Shown: positions 1 to 9,272, numbered from the stretch's first letter. The stretch: DNA of 64,000 bases from Neobacillus drentensis NBRC 102427 (GCF_001591445.1 NZ_BCUX01000016.1:1-64000), one strand, 5' to 3'. The notes: generated by a model from the letters alone, not told the origin. Numbers and translations are program-made.

Positions 1-266
1 ACTGGACCTGCAAGCGGACCTCTTCCCACTTCATCGACACCAGCAATTAATTCATATCCTCTATTGCGCCCTTTAAGCTCATACGAACTCATTTCAACAA
101 ACTTTTCTTTTAACCGTTGAGTTTCTGCCAATTTCTTTTTCCATTTATGTACAAGCTGTTGGACACCCTTTCGCTCATCATGAAGGATGTCCAACAATAA
201 CGGATCATTTTCTTGTACGACGTTTTCTAATTGTCGTTCTATCTCTGCAATGGTTAATAGCCTCAT
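1..266 (-). CDS. rnhB: Ribonuclease HII, N-terminal part (cut by window edge)
   Basis: RNase HII cleaves the RNA strand of RNA-DNA hybrids and removes single ribonucleotides from DNA. Only the first 88 codons lie in the window. They show the long N-terminal extension of Bacillus RNase HII (a DERKGVQQLV-like segment) followed by GVDEVGRGPLAGPV, which carries the first catalytic Asp and Glu. The start is an ATG with a GGAG ribosome site about 8 bases upstream. The gene begins 14 bp after the sdaAA stop, so it may be co-transcribed with it. In B. subtilis rnhB directly follows rbgA, whereas here three genes lie between them. Confidence 0.95.
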   Translation of the reverse strand, partial: MRLLTIAEIERQLENVVQENDPLLLDILHDERKGVQQLVHKWKKKLAETQRLKEKFVEMSSYELKGRNRGYELIAGVDEVGRGPLAGP

Positions 267-280
267 TTTATCTCCTATTG

Positions 281-1186
281 TTACGATAACACTAAGTCTT
301 TTAGTTTAAAGGTTTTACTTTCGCCAAAGATTTCTTGTTCCAGTCTTTTTCCCGTCGGAGTTGCTGCAAGTCCACCCTCTGCCGTTTCCCTTAAGGATGA
401 TGGCATGGATTGGCCAATTAGGAACATCGCATGAATGACCTCATCACAAGGGATTCTGCTTGTAATACCAGCTAGTGCCATATCGGCTGCAGTAATGGCA
501 TTGGATGCGCCCATTGCATTTCGTTTCACACAAGGGACTTCTACAAGGCCTGCTACAGGGTCACATACCAATCCCAGCATATTCTTTAATGTAATTGCCA
601 TCGCCTCTGCAGCCTGCTTTGGTGAGCCGCCAGCTAGTTCTACAATTGCAGCGGCTGCCATTCCACTTGCTGAGCCTACCTCTGCTTGACACCCGCCTGC
701 CGCACCGGAAATGGAGGCATTATTAGCTACAACGAAACCAAACGCTGCTGAGGTAAATAAAAATTCGATCATTTCTTCTCGGGTTGGATTTAACTTTTCT
801 TTTACTGCAAATAATGTACCAGGTACAACACCTGCTGAACCAGCTGTTGGCGTTGCACAGATTACGCCCATTGCGGCATTTACTTCGTTGGTTGCTACCG
901 CTTTACTGACCGCATCTAATAAGATAGTCCCGCCTAGTGCCTTGCCGCTTTTAATATAGTTTTGGAGCAGAACAGCGTCTCCACCGGTTAGGCCTGTATG
1001 GGAATGCACACCATTTAGACCTCTTTCCACTGCTTGTTCCATGATAGTTAAATTTTTATCCATTTTTCCAATTACTTCTGCTCTACTAAGACCTGAAACT
1101 TCTATTTCTTGACGAATCATGATTTCAGCTATTTTTACTTGATTGCTTTCTGCAAGTTGTACAAGTTCTGCTACATTTCGAAACAT
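281..1186 (-). CDS. sdaAA: L-serine dehydratase, iron-sulfur-dependent, alpha subunit
   Basis: Catalytic subunit of the two-chain [4Fe-4S] L-serine deaminase, which turns L-serine into pyruvate and ammonia in the cytosol. The 301-residue length fits the family. Cysteines expected to hold the cluster are visible in GGCQAEVGSASG, LVCDPVAG and VEVPCVKRN. I placed the start at MFRNVAEL because AGGGGGGA lies just upstream; a longer frame exists but has no such site. It follows sdaAB by 32 bp in the same direction, so the two subunits are co-expressed. In B. subtilis the pair sits between yloV and recG; here that junction is empty and the pair lies between rbgA and rnhB. Confidence 0.96.
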   Translation of the reverse strand: MFRNVAELVQLAESNQVKIAEIMIRQEIEVSGLSRAEVIGKMDKNLTIMEQAVERGLNGVHSHTGLTGGDAVLLQNYIKSGKALGGTILLDAVSKAVATNEVNAAMGVICATPTAGSAGVVPGTLFAVKEKLNPTREEMIEFLFTSAAFGFVVANNASISGAAGGCQAEVGSASGMAAAAIVELAGGSPKQAAEAMAITLKNMLGLVCDPVAGLVEVPCVKRNAMGASNAITAADMALAGITSRIPCDEVIHAMFLIGQSMPSSLRETAEGGLAATPTGKRLEQEIFGESKTFKLKDLVLS

Positions 1187-1218
1187 GAATAATCCCCCCT
1201 GATGTGTGCTCAATTTAT

Positions 1219-1881
1219 CTAAACAACCATTCGAATGATTTGCGATACATTTGAAAGATTTGTTAATTCATCAATAACTTTATCTTCAATTCTCTGGTCA
1301 ACTTCAATAACCATTAAAGCCATTTCACCTTTTTCTAACCTCGAAACCTCCATATGGCCGATATTAATTTCATGGGCTGATAAAACATTGGTTACCGCAG
1401 AAATGATACCAAAGCGGTCCTGATGAACAACTAAAATGGCGGGATGTTCACCCGATAGCTTTAACGGGAAAGAATTTAATTCTGTAATTTCAATGGTTCC
1501 CCCGCCAATAGAAATCCCCACCATTTCAAGGTCGTTTGCCTCATCATATAAGTTGATTTTTACAGTATTGGGATGATCCACTACTGCATCTTCCGTTCGA
1601 AATTCAATCGCTAATCCCATTTCATTTGCTATTTCCAAAGCTTTTGGCAATCGTTCATCATTAGTATCAAAATCTAACAGACCTGCGACAATTGCAAAGT
1701 CTGTTCCGTGACCCTTATAGGTTTTTGCAAATGAACCGTATAATGAGATTATGGCTTTCTTTGGTAATCTTCCGAACAAGGTTCTTGCCACCCTGCCAAT
1801 TCTTGCTGCACCTGCTGTATGAGAACTTGACGGCCCAATCATAACCGGACCGATAATATCAAAAGCGGATCGATATTTCAT
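1219..1881 (-). CDS. sdaAB: L-serine dehydratase, iron-sulfur-dependent, beta subunit
   Basis: Partner of SdaAA. The 220-residue protein has the N-terminal beta domain (IIGPVMIGPSSSHTAGAARI) and a C-terminal ACT domain from about residue 145 (HPAILVVHQDRFGIIS to VIEVDQRIE). In characterised type 1 serine dehydratases the ACT-like part helps with subunit contact or ligand sensing. The ATG at MKYRSAF has AAAGGAG 8 bases upstream and is preferred to a GTG three codons earlier, which overlaps that site. The 162-bp gap to the upstream regulator is AT-rich and could hold a promoter, but I see no convincing one. Confidence 0.95.
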   Translation of the reverse strand: MKYRSAFDIIGPVMIGPSSSHTAGAARIGRVARTLFGRLPKKAIISLYGSFAKTYKGHGTDFAIVAGLLDFDTNDERLPKALEIANEMGLAIEFRTEDAVVDHPNTVKINLYDEANDLEMVGISIGGGTIEITELNSFPLKLSGEHPAILVVHQDRFGIISAVTNVLSAHEINIGHMEVSRLEKGEMALMVIEVDQRIEDKVIDELTNLSNVSQIIRMVV

Positions 1882-2043
1882 GTAAAACACTCCTTTTACC
1901 TCTATTGGATAAATCGTAAAGTTTACTATTTAGATGTTTTTTTCTTCAACATTTATATTTCCATAATAATAAGGTCTTTTCAATCAATTTTACTAGGAAT
2001 GCTACTAAGTAACTAGCGATAAATCTTGGTAATAGTCCAAGTA

Positions 2044-2727
2044 TTACCGTTTTTCCCTTATTTTTGAGGTCTCGTCAATTTGGTATTCATTGTGTGTTCG
2101 GATTTTTTGAAGATAATTGTAGATTGTAAACTTTGACACACCTAATACGGTTGCCAAGTACTCTGTCGACCCCTTTATCAGGAATGCCCCTTTTTCTTCT
2201 AATCGAGCAACACATTCTATCTTTTCTTCAAGGGTTAATAACCCTGGAGCTTTTTTAAATTCATGAATGACTTGATCGACCATATTCTGAATAACATCTT
2301 GGACAGTTGAATAAAAATTTTCAGATTTGGTATGTTCCAAATCATAGCTAATGAACTCTTCCATTTCCCCTCCAACTTGAATCAAGAGGGAAATATCGTA
2401 ATTCATACATAGGGCACCTATCACCTTTTGCTCATGATCACGTAAAAAAACCGTTGAAGATTTCATAATATTACCTTTACTTGATTGTGTTTTATAGTTA
2501 GGAATATCATGTACTTCAGAATAGGGCTTAGCTAGTTCTGTTAGGACTAAATCTGTTATTGGCGAGCCAATTTTCCTTCCTGTTACGTCACCCGCTAAAT
2601 AAACTAATGACTTTTTCAAATCACTAAAATCATGAACAGCAACTTCACAGCGCTTGCCAAACATTTTCACTAGCATATCAGCCGTTCGAAATGCTAAATT
2701 AAATACGGGTTCATTCCTGTCACTCAA
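2044..2727 (-). CDS. YheO-like PAS/HTH transcriptional regulator
   Basis: A 227-residue protein with an N-terminal YheO-type PAS-like domain (about residues 5-120; motifs CEVAVHDF, GRKIGSP and GALCMNYD) and a C-terminal helix-turn-helix of the HTH_22 type (about residues 165-215; STEYLATVLGVSKFTIYNYL). Family members include E. coli YheO and Pseudomonas DauR, a repressor of D-arginine use; the ligand here is unknown. The probable start is TTG, with GGGAGGGG 6 bases upstream. It is upstream of sdaAB-sdaAA in the same direction, which suggests, by context only, that it controls serine deamination or itself. I assign no gene symbol. Confidence 0.85.
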   Translation of the reverse strand: MSDRNEPVFNLAFRTADMLVKMFGKRCEVAVHDFSDLKKSLVYLAGDVTGRKIGSPITDLVLTELAKPYSEVHDIPNYKTQSSKGNIMKSSTVFLRDHEQKVIGALCMNYDISLLIQVGGEMEEFISYDLEHTKSENFYSTVQDVIQNMVDQVIHEFKKAPGLLTLEEKIECVARLEEKGAFLIKGSTEYLATVLGVSKFTIYNYLQKIRTHNEYQIDETSKIREKR

Positions 2728-2850
2728 AATTTTCCCCTCCCGCTATTGAAAACGATTACAATTATAGATAAAAAATATAATTAGTTAAGTCATTTTTCAA
2801 TTACATCAACAATCAAGATTGTATCATACATTCCGTAACTTTAAAATAAA

Positions 2851-2880
2851 ATTGTAATAGTTACAAAAAAATTGTAATAA
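2851..2880. promoter_or_regulatory. Candidate operator repeats upstream of the YheO-like regulator
   Basis: Within the 245-bp AT-rich gap before the regulator, ATTGTAATA occurs twice as a direct repeat at 2851-2859 and 2871-2879 (20 bp apart). The first copy is part of a perfect inverted repeat, TTGTAA-TAG-TTACAA, at 2852-2866. This looks like an operator, possibly for autoregulation. The base composition is very AT-rich, so chance symmetry is possible. Confidence 0.35.
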
Positions 2881-2924
2881 CAAAAAAAATTCATTATTAC
2901 TTAAAAATCAATAAGGAAGGATGA

Positions 2925-2953
2925 CAAAAAAATATGCTCTCCAATTGGAGAGC
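2925..2953 (-). terminator. Intrinsic terminator after rbgA
   Basis: The hairpin GCTCTCC-AATT-GGAGAGC at 2936-2953 is followed on the minus strand by ATATTTTTTT. It lies 20 bp past the rbgA stop and ends the lepB-rbgA transcript, isolating the regulator-sdaA block downstream. Confidence 0.9.
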
Positions 2954-2972
2954 TTGATGAAGTCATTATTCT

Positions 2973-3836
2973 TTATTCAACAATAAAATCAGCAGGTCGT
3001 TCAAATGTAACCCGGCCAAATTTTTCTGACCTTATTTCCTTGATGACCAACTCAGAAACTTTATCATAATTTACAATACCACCTGCCATTAGGCAACCGC
3101 GCAGTACACCAATTTTGTCAAACATTTCGACCACATCTTCAGGAAGGCTGTCAAGATTGTAACGTTCTTTTAAACGCTCTGGATATTCTCGTTCTAAAAA
3201 CCTTAGCGTATAGACCGATAGATCCTGAAGATTTAATAACGTATCTTTGATTGCGCCTGTGACTGCAAGTTTTTTACCAACTTCTTGGTCTTCAAACTTT
3301 GGCCATAATATCCCAGGGGTATCAAGCAGTTCCATTTCCTTCCCCACTTTAATCCATTGCTGGGCCTTGGTTACACCGGGTGTATTTCCTGTTTTAGCGA
3401 TATTCTTCTTTGCCAATCGATTGATTAATGTCGATTTACCTGCGTTAGGAATTCCGACAATCATCGCTCTGATTGCCCTTGGATTAGTTACACCTCTAGC
3501 TCTTAAACGGTCAAACTTTTCCTTTAATATTTCCTTAGAAGCGTTGGCAATGTCTCTCATACCTTCACCTGCAAAGGAATTAATCGCGAGTGCTTTTATT
3601 CCCTTTTTAGCAAAGAACTCAATCCATTCCCTAGTTGCTCCTATATCAGCCATATCAGCCTTATTTAATAAAACAAGTCTAGGCTTATGCTGAATAATTT
3701 CATCTATCATCGGATTTCTCGAAGAATAGGGAATCCTCGCATCTACCAATTCAAATATGATATCTACTAATTTTAACTTTTCCGTGACCTCTCTGCGAGC
3801 CTTAGCCATATGGCCTGGAAACCATTGGATCGTCAT
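2973..3836 (-). CDS. rbgA: 50S ribosome assembly GTPase RbgA (YlqF)
   Basis: Circularly permuted GTPase needed for late maturation of the 50S subunit; it acts on a 45S intermediate. In this 287-residue protein the G motifs run in permuted order: NKAD (residues 58-61), GIPNAGKST (about 128-136), then DTPG (about 172). The N-terminal [14 protein letters not shown] is typical of RbgA. The start has a strong AAAGGAGGTGG site. The gene follows lepB by 36 bp and is closed by a terminator. Confidence 0.97.
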   Translation of the reverse strand: MTIQWFPGHMAKARREVTEKLKLVDIIFELVDARIPYSSRNPMIDEIIQHKPRLVLLNKADMADIGATREWIEFFAKKGIKALAINSFAGEGMRDIANASKEILKEKFDRLRARGVTNPRAIRAMIVGIPNAGKSTLINRLAKKNIAKTGNTPGVTKAQQWIKVGKEMELLDTPGILWPKFEDQEVGKKLAVTGAIKDTLLNLQDLSVYTLRFLEREYPERLKERYNLDSLPEDVVEMFDKIGVLRGCLMAGGIVNYDKVSELVIKEIRSEKFGRVTFERPADFIVE

Positions 3837-3872
3837 CGTTGGCCACCTCCTTTAAGGTCGTAAGCGCCCTGT

Positions 3873-4430
3873 CTATTTCACTGTTACGATATGTGCATCA
3901 TTTAACGGCCAGTATACGAAACTTGTTTTCCCGATAATTTTATCAAACGAAACGGTTCCGATATGGCGACTATCTTTACTAAAGCGGCGATTGTCACCCA
4001 TGACAAATAATTCACCTTTTGGAACAGTTTTACGGCCAATTTTTTCTTCCAAGGTAAAAGGATCTGTTAACGGTCCATCTTCTACTTCTTTTTTATATTT
4101 ATCCAAATACGGCTCTTGATACGCTTTTCCATTAACAAATAATGTATCATCTTTATACTCAATAGTGTCACCGGGAAGTCCAATTACACGCTTTATGTAA
4201 TCCTTTTGTTCTGGTGCGTGGAAGACAATGATATCAAATCGCTTAGGTTCACCAATATTATAACTAAACTTATTTACAATCATTCGATCCTGATCCTTTA
4301 ATGTTGGCATCATCGATAATCCATCGACAACAATTGGTGCAAAAAGAAAGTATCGAATAACCGCAGCTAAAATAACGGCAATCAAAAGGGCCTTTGTCCA
4401 TTCCCAAAGTTCATTTTTCTTTTTTGTCAT
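3873..4430 (-). CDS. lepB: Type I signal peptidase
   Basis: Membrane-bound serine protease that removes signal peptides from exported proteins. It has 185 residues, like B. subtilis SipS/SipT. One N-terminal membrane segment (about residues 11-33) is followed by the catalytic Ser in VDGLSMMPTL (about residue 39) and the general-base Lys in YIKRVIGLPGD (about residue 80); the GDNRRFSKDSRHIG box is near the C-terminus. I start at MTKKKNEL, after GGCGGGGA, rather than at a TTG eight codons upstream. Its place between rplS and rbgA differs from B. subtilis 168, where sip genes lie elsewhere. Confidence 0.93.
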   Translation of the reverse strand: MTKKKNELWEWTKALLIAVILAAVIRYFLFAPIVVDGLSMMPTLKDQDRMIVNKFSYNIGEPKRFDIIVFHAPEQKDYIKRVIGLPGDTIEYKDDTLFVNGKAYQEPYLDKYKKEVEDGPLTDPFTLEEKIGRKTVPKGELFVMGDNRRFSKDSRHIGTVSFDKIIGKTSFVYWPLNDAHIVTVK

Positions 4431-4606
4431 AACAATCCCCGCCAATCTCTGCAAAAAAATGTTTTATCAAACTTATTTTACATAACTTCAACAAATTTAA
4501 CACGATGGGATTCTATTTTTTAATCAAACTTTAATTATTTGTTAAAAAATCAGCAATAATTTGAAAAACCCATAATTTATGGTTAAAGGTCAGCAAAACG
4601 ATATAT

Positions 4607-4635
4607 AAAAAAAGAGCCTGCTCCCGAGCAAGCCC
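4607..4635 (-). terminator. Intrinsic terminator after rplS
   Basis: The minus strand reads GGGCTTGCTC-GG-GAGCAGGCTC followed by seven T. The stem includes two G-U pairs. It ends the rplS transcript 15 bp past the stop codon, so lepB needs its own promoter or readthrough. Confidence 0.85.
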
Positions 4636-4649
4636 TTTTTCTTTTCATA

Positions 4650-5104
<455 letters not shown>

Positions 5105-5108
5105 TAGT

Positions 5109-5137
5109 ATCATAACATAATTGCTAGGACCGCGCAA
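5109..5137 (-). promoter_or_regulatory. Sigma-A promoter for rplS
   Basis: On the minus strand TTGCGC and TATGAT are separated by exactly 17 bp, just past the trmD stop. This would let rplS be made independently of the upstream genes. Confidence 0.65.
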
Positions 5138-5139
5138 TA

Positions 5140-5883
5140 CTACTCGTATTCTTTTTTTACTTCTTTAAGCCATTTTTCCTGTTCCTTTGTTAATTCTATT
5201 TTCTCAAATAAATCAGGGCGTCTTAACAGTGTTCGCCGTAATGCTTCCTTATTGCGCCATTCTTCTATTAATTTATGATTACCTGATATTAGCACATCGG
5301 GAACCTTTAGACCACGGAAATCAGCTGGTCTTGTGTAGTGCGGATGTTCAAGTAGTCCTGTGCTGAAAGAGTCTTTCATATGTGATTCCTGATTCCCGAG
5401 CACTTCCGGCAGTAGTCGGACAACGCTATCAACCACAACCATCGCGCCAAGTTCACCGCCAGTCAAGACATAATCACCAATCGAAATTTCATCTGTTACT
5501 ACATGTTCACGAATTCGTTCGTCATATCCTTCATAATGACCACAGATAAAAATTAAATGATCTTCTTGTGCTAACTCCTCTGCTTTCCGTTGCTCATATC
5601 GTTCACCTTGCGGACAAAGAAGAATCACACGAGGCTTCTTACTTATTGCTTTTTCCTTAAGAGCTGATACAGCATCAAAGATAGGCTGTGGTTTTAGTAC
5701 CATTCCTGCCCCGCCGCCGTAAGGATAATCATCAACAGTAGAATGTTTGTTATCTGCATACTCGCGGAAGTTAACAACGTTATAGCAGACCGCCGATTTC
5801 TCAGCAGCCTTTTGCAAAATTGATTGACCAAGTACCCCGGAAAACATCTCCGGAAATAATGTGAGAATATCAATCTTCATCAT
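5140..5883 (-). CDS. trmD: tRNA (guanine-N1-)-methyltransferase
   Basis: Methylates G37 of tRNAs with G36, using S-adenosylmethionine, and prevents +1 frameshifts. The 247 residues contain the trefoil-knot SAM motifs: [31 protein letters not shown] and [14 protein letters not shown]. The start overlaps the rimM stop in ATGA (two consecutive ATG codons; either may serve), so translation is probably coupled. Confidence 0.97.
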   Translation of the reverse strand: MMKIDILTLFPEMFSGVLGQSILQKAAEKSAVCYNVVNFREYADNKHSTVDDYPYGGGAGMVLKPQPIFDAVSALKEKAISKKPRVILLCPQGERYEQRKAEELAQEDHLIFICGHYEGYDERIREHVVTDEISIGDYVLTGGELGAMVVVDSVVRLLPEVLGNQESHMKDSFSTGLLEHPHYTRPADFRGLKVPDVLISGNHKLIEEWRNKEALRRTLLRRPDLFEKIELTKEQEKWLKEVKKEYE

Positions 5884-6398
5884 GAAAGTAACCCTTCCAT
5901 CGGATCGATTAGGATGACTTTTTCTTTCACATCTACTTTCTTAACCACATCATGGATATAAGGGATTAGTAAATCATTGCCGCTTTTACCTTTAACCACC
6001 CATACATCGTTGGCACCTGGGGATAGAATTTCAAAAACCTTTCCAAGCTCTTCGCCTTTTGTTGTGGCAACAAGGCACCCAATAATCTCATGGTAATAAA
6101 ATTCATCCTCTTTTAATGTCCCTAGTTGTGACTCAGGAACTTTTAGAATTCCATCTCTAAACTTTTCTACTTCATTGATATTGTTATAACCTTCAAAGCT
6201 AAGTAATTCAAAATTCTTATGGGTTCTGTGGCTTTTGACAGTTAATTCAATCGGCGAACTGGAATTCGGCATAAATAAATATAATACATTTCCTGTTTTA
6301 TAACGTTTCTCAGGGAAATCTGTCTTTGATATGACTCGAACTTCGCCTTTAATACCCTGCGTGTTTACAATTTTTCCGACATTAAACCATTTTTCCAT
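5880..6398 (-). CDS. rimM: Ribosome maturation factor RimM
   Basis: Assists assembly of the 30S head near S19. In 172 residues, the N-terminal beta-barrel domain ([19 protein letters not shown]) and the C-terminal PRC-barrel domain (YHEIIGC to [14 protein letters not shown]) are both present. The start has AGAGGTG upstream. It lies 12 bp after ylqD and overlaps trmD by 4 bp. Confidence 0.96.
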   Translation of the reverse strand: MEKWFNVGKIVNTQGIKGEVRVISKTDFPEKRYKTGNVLYLFMPNSSSPIELTVKSHRTHKNFELLSFEGYNNINEVEKFRDGILKVPESQLGTLKEDEFYYHEIIGCLVATTKGEELGKVFEILSPGANDVWVVKGKSGNDLLIPYIHDVVKKVDVKEKVILIDPMEGLLS

Positions 6399-6410
6399 CG
6401 CTTTACACCT

Positions 6411-6797
6411 CTAGCGTATATCTTCTATTATTCCATCTTTAATAATAATTGTAGGTTGCCCAATCTGCTCCTTCCATATGTCACCTATCTTTATCTCTAC
6501 AAGGGCTTGGACTTCCTTTTCCTTTAATTCACTGCCTAATGGGAGCATATGTAATTGTTCGATTTGAAACTCAAGCAGCTTTTCTTTTTCCGACCGCTTA
6601 TTGATTTCTTTTTCATAATGATTCTTCAATGCGCCTGGCGAAAAGTTCTTGGTTTTATCTATACGTTTCAATTCAAATTGAAGCTGGTTTTTTTCTCTTT
6701 GCAGCTGGAGTTTTTGTGCTTCATAATGATTAAATAATTTTTTTTTACTGTTTTCCGTTAGAATTTGTTTTACCACAACGGTCTGAATAATTTGCAC
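6411..6797 (-). CDS. ylqD: YlqD family protein
   Basis: Conserved Bacillus protein of unknown function: 128 residues, highly charged, with a predicted coiled coil over about residues 20-85 (rich in K, E, Q and L). I choose a GTG start (reads MQIIQTVVVKQ) because GGGAGGC lies 6 bases upstream and the length then equals B. subtilis YlqD. The longer in-frame extension runs through the terminator that precedes it and is rejected. It sits between khpA and rimM, as in B. subtilis, so a link to RNA or ribosome maturation is only contextual. Confidence 0.85.
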   Translation of the reverse strand: MQIIQTVVVKQILTENSKKKLFNHYEAQKLQLQREKNQLQFELKRIDKTKNFSPGALKNHYEKEINKRSEKEKLLEFQIEQLHMLPLGSELKEKEVQALVEIKIGDIWKEQIGQPTIIIKDGIIEDIR

Positions 6798-6828
6798 AGA
6801 AACGCCTCCCATATGCCTCACATCGTAT

Positions 6829-6856
6829 GAAAAAAAGGGAGGAATAAATTCCTCCC
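6829..6856 (-). terminator. Intrinsic terminator between khpA and ylqD
   Basis: GGGAGGAATTTATTCCTCCC followed by seven T on the minus strand, 21 bp past the khpA stop. It divides the rpsP-khpA part from ylqD-rimM-trmD, so the latter depends on readthrough or on an unseen promoter. Confidence 0.85.
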
Positions 6857-6876
6857 TTCCCTCTAGATGCAATAAG

Positions 6877-7107
6877 CTATTCACTAATTTCTAGAAATAT
6901 TTTCTTTTGTTGTGATGATCCTGCTGCATATACAACAGTTCTAATGGCCTTTGCAACACGCCCCTGTTTGCCTATTACTTTACCCATATCTGTTTTATTA
7001 ACAGATAGCTGATAAGTGATACGGCTGTCGTCTTCCTTAATGTCCACATGGACGTCTTCCGGAAAGTCAACAAGAGGTTTAACAATCGTTTCGACTAATT
7101 GCTTCAT
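6877..7107 (-). CDS. khpA: KH-domain RNA-binding protein KhpA (YlqC)
   Basis: A 76-residue single KH domain with the GxxG loop in MGKVIGKQGRVAKAIRT (about residues 42-58). KhpA works with KhpB in RNA binding and, in streptococci, in cell elongation control. It begins 9 bp after rpsP, with only a weak ribosome site, so translation may be coupled to S16. A terminator follows. Confidence 0.93.
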   Translation of the reverse strand: MKQLVETIVKPLVDFPEDVHVDIKEDDSRITYQLSVNKTDMGKVIGKQGRVAKAIRTVVYAAGSSQQKKIFLEISE

Positions 7108-7116
7108 AGTCGATTC

Positions 7117-7389
7117 TTACTTACTTAATTTTGCATTATGGAATTTTTCCATGATGCCTTGATTTGAGAAAAGGTTACGAACTGTATCAGATGGTTTTGC
7201 ACCGTCTTGTAACCATTTAAGAGCTAATTCTTCGTTGATGTCAACTTTTGCCGGTTGTGTAACTGGGTTATAAGTCCCAACAACCTCAATGTAACGTCCA
7301 TCACGTGGTGAACGAGAATCTGCTACTACGATACGATAGAAAGGAGTTTTGTTAGCTCCCATACGCTTTAAACGAATTTTTACTGCCAT
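7117..7389 (-). CDS. rpsP: 30S ribosomal protein S16
   Basis: A 90-residue S16 starting [20 protein letters not shown], with the conserved [13 protein letters not shown] segment. The ATG is preceded by GGAGGTG. A start 11 codons upstream would read through this site and is rejected. It is preceded by its own sigma-A promoter, 40 bp upstream. Confidence 0.97.
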   Translation of the reverse strand: MAVKIRLKRMGANKTPFYRIVVADSRSPRDGRYIEVVGTYNPVTQPAKVDINEELALKWLQDGAKPSDTVRNLFSNQGIMEKFHNAKLSK

Positions 7390-7428
7390 TTTAAATAAGC
7401 ACCTCCGAATAGTTTCACACAAGATAGT

Positions 7429-7457
7429 ATAATATCAATTCTTTTATAGTTTGTAAA
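7429..7457 (-). promoter_or_regulatory. Sigma-A promoter for rpsP
   Basis: TTTACA and TATTAT with a 17-bp spacer on the minus strand, between ffh and rpsP. It can serve rpsP-khpA. Confidence 0.7.
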
Positions 7458-7498
7458 GTGTTTTTTCTTTACATACAGTATTACCAATAATTAACGAT

Positions 7499-8851
7499 TT
7501 AAAACGGTTTAAACGGAAACTTAAAACCGCCCTTTTTCTTGCCTTTTTGCTGCATGCCAGTCATTTGTTTCATCATTTTTTTCATATCTTCAAACTGCTT
7601 TAACAAGCGGTTTACTTCTGTTACAGAACGACCGCTGCCTTTGGCAATACGATTTTTCCGTTTGGCGTTCAAGATTTCTGGATTATTCTTTTCTGCCATT
7701 GTCATTGAACGGATGATTGCCTCAACATGAGCAATTTGCTTTTCATCGATTTGAAGATTATTTAACCCTTTAATTTTGTTTGCACCAGGCATCATCTTCA
7801 ATAGTTCATCAAGCGGACCTAAATTACGAACCTGGCCAAGCTGATCCAAAAAATCCTCAAGCGTAAACGAAGCTGTTCGCATTTTTTGTTCCAATTCCTT
7901 AGCCTTTTCTTCGTCAACATTTGCCTGGGCCTTCTCAATCAACGTCAGCACGTCACCCATACCAAGGATTCTAGATGCCATTCGTTCAGGGTGGAAAGGT
8001 TCCAACGCATCTAATTTCTCGCCTAAACCGACAAATTTAATCGGGGTTTGCGTTACAGCGCGAATCGAAAGTGCCGCACCACCCCTGGTATCGCCGTCGA
8101 GCTTGGTTAATACAACCCCAGTTAGACCGAGCTGCTCGTTAAAGCTTTGAGCCACATTGACCGCATCTTGACCCGTCATCGCATCGACGACTAAGAAGAT
8201 TTCATCAGGTTTTGTTAATTCTTTAATGTCCTTTAACTCACCCATTAATGCTTCATCCACATGGAGTCGCCCTGCAGTATCAATAAGGACATAGTCATGA
8301 TGTTCTTCTTTTGCTTTGGCAATCGCCTGCTTAGCAATTTCAACAGGGCTTACTTGATCACCAAGTGAGAACACAGGCATGTCTAATTGTTTACCAAGTG
8401 TTTCAAGCTGTTTGATTGCAGCTGGCCGATAAATATCGGCAGCAACAAGCAATGGCTTACGGTTATACTTTTTGCGAAGCAAATTGGCAAGCTTTCCGGA
8501 GGTTGTCGTTTTGCCGGCACCCTGTAAGCCAACCATCATAATAACGGTTGGGGGGCGATTAGACACGGCGATTTTGCTTTGTTCCCCGCCCATCAATTCC
8601 GTCAATTCTTCATTAACGATTTTTATAATCTGCTGTCCGGGTGTTAAGCTTTTCAGTACTTCCTGCCCTATGGCACGTTCACTGACCTTTTTCACAAAAT
8701 CTTTAACAACCTTGAAATTTACGTCTGCTTCTAGCAAAGCCAGACGAACTTCACGCATCATTTCTTTTACATCCGCTTCTGAAACTTTCCCTTTTCCACG
8801 GATTTTTTGGATTGTATTTTGCAGTCGGTCGGCTAATCCTTCAAATGCCAT
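7499..8851 (-). CDS. ffh: Signal recognition particle protein Ffh
   Basis: SRP54 GTPase that binds signal sequences on ribosomes and hands them to FtsY at the membrane. The 450 residues show the N domain, the G domain with GLQGAGKTTTSGKLA (about 107-121), DTAGR and TKLDGDTRGG, and a methionine-rich M domain ending MKKMMKQMTGMQQKGKKK, which binds SRP RNA and signal peptides. It begins 12 bp after ylxM. Confidence 0.98.
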   Translation of the reverse strand: MAFEGLADRLQNTIQKIRGKGKVSEADVKEMMREVRLALLEADVNFKVVKDFVKKVSERAIGQEVLKSLTPGQQIIKIVNEELTELMGGEQSKIAVSNRPPTVIMMVGLQGAGKTTTSGKLANLLRKKYNRKPLLVAADIYRPAAIKQLETLGKQLDMPVFSLGDQVSPVEIAKQAIAKAKEEHHDYVLIDTAGRLHVDEALMGELKDIKELTKPDEIFLVVDAMTGQDAVNVAQSFNEQLGLTGVVLTKLDGDTRGGAALSIRAVTQTPIKFVGLGEKLDALEPFHPERMASRILGMGDVLTLIEKAQANVDEEKAKELEQKMRTASFTLEDFLDQLGQVRNLGPLDELLKMMPGANKIKGLNNLQIDEKQIAHVEAIIRSMTMAEKNNPEILNAKRKNRIAKGSGRSVTEVNRLLKQFEDMKKMMKQMTGMQQKGKKKGGFKFPFKPF

Positions 8852-8863
8852 TCATGCCGCCTC

Positions 8864-9196
8864 CTAATCTAAATTCTCCAGCTCGGCAACGGCTTCTAAC
8901 ATTGCCTGCTTTGAAGGGTGATCCTCATTGAGCATTTCTTTTACATTTCTTAAAAGTTTGCTGCGCTCTTGAAATTTCTGAAATAATAGCAGCTTTTCCT
9001 CGTACTCCTCGAGCATTGTCTCCGTCCGCTTAATATTATCATATACGGCTTGGCGGCTTACATCATACTCTTCTGCTATTTCACCTAAAGAGTAATCATC
9101 GAGATAATAGAGAGACATATAGCTTTGCTGCTTTGGGGTTAACAACGAATGGTAAAAATCATAAAGATAGTTCATTCGTGTCGTCTTTTCAAGCAT
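8864..9196 (-). CDS. ylxM: YlxM, putative DNA-binding SRP-associated protein
   Basis: A 110-residue helix-turn-helix protein of the UPF0122 family; the HTH is in [23 protein letters not shown] (about residues 33-55). In streptococci YlxM is reported to associate with SRP components. The ATG at MLEKTTRM has TTGGAGGGG upstream; a longer frame would cross the promoter. The gene sits upstream of ffh, as in other Firmicutes. Confidence 0.92.
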   Translation of the reverse strand: MLEKTTRMNYLYDFYHSLLTPKQQSYMSLYYLDDYSLGEIAEEYDVSRQAVYDNIKRTETMLEEYEEKLLLFQKFQERSKLLRNVKEMLNEDHPSKQAMLEAVAELENLD

Positions 9197-9243
9197 GCAA
9201 TCCCCTCCAATGCGCATGTTAAGTGAAAAGCCTTTACAAAAGT

Positions 9244-9272
9244 AGTTTACAGGGTCAGACATTATCTGTCAA
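9244..9272 (-). promoter_or_regulatory. Sigma-A promoter for ylxM-ffh
   Basis: A perfect TTGACA -35 and TAAACT -10 with a 17-bp spacer on the minus strand, about 50 bp upstream of the ylxM start. Confidence 0.8.

Noticed and set aside
4570-4582. Palindrome CCATAA-T-TTATGG between rplS and lepB
   Set aside because: Short, AT-rich and without a clear promoter or T tract nearby; chance symmetry is likely.
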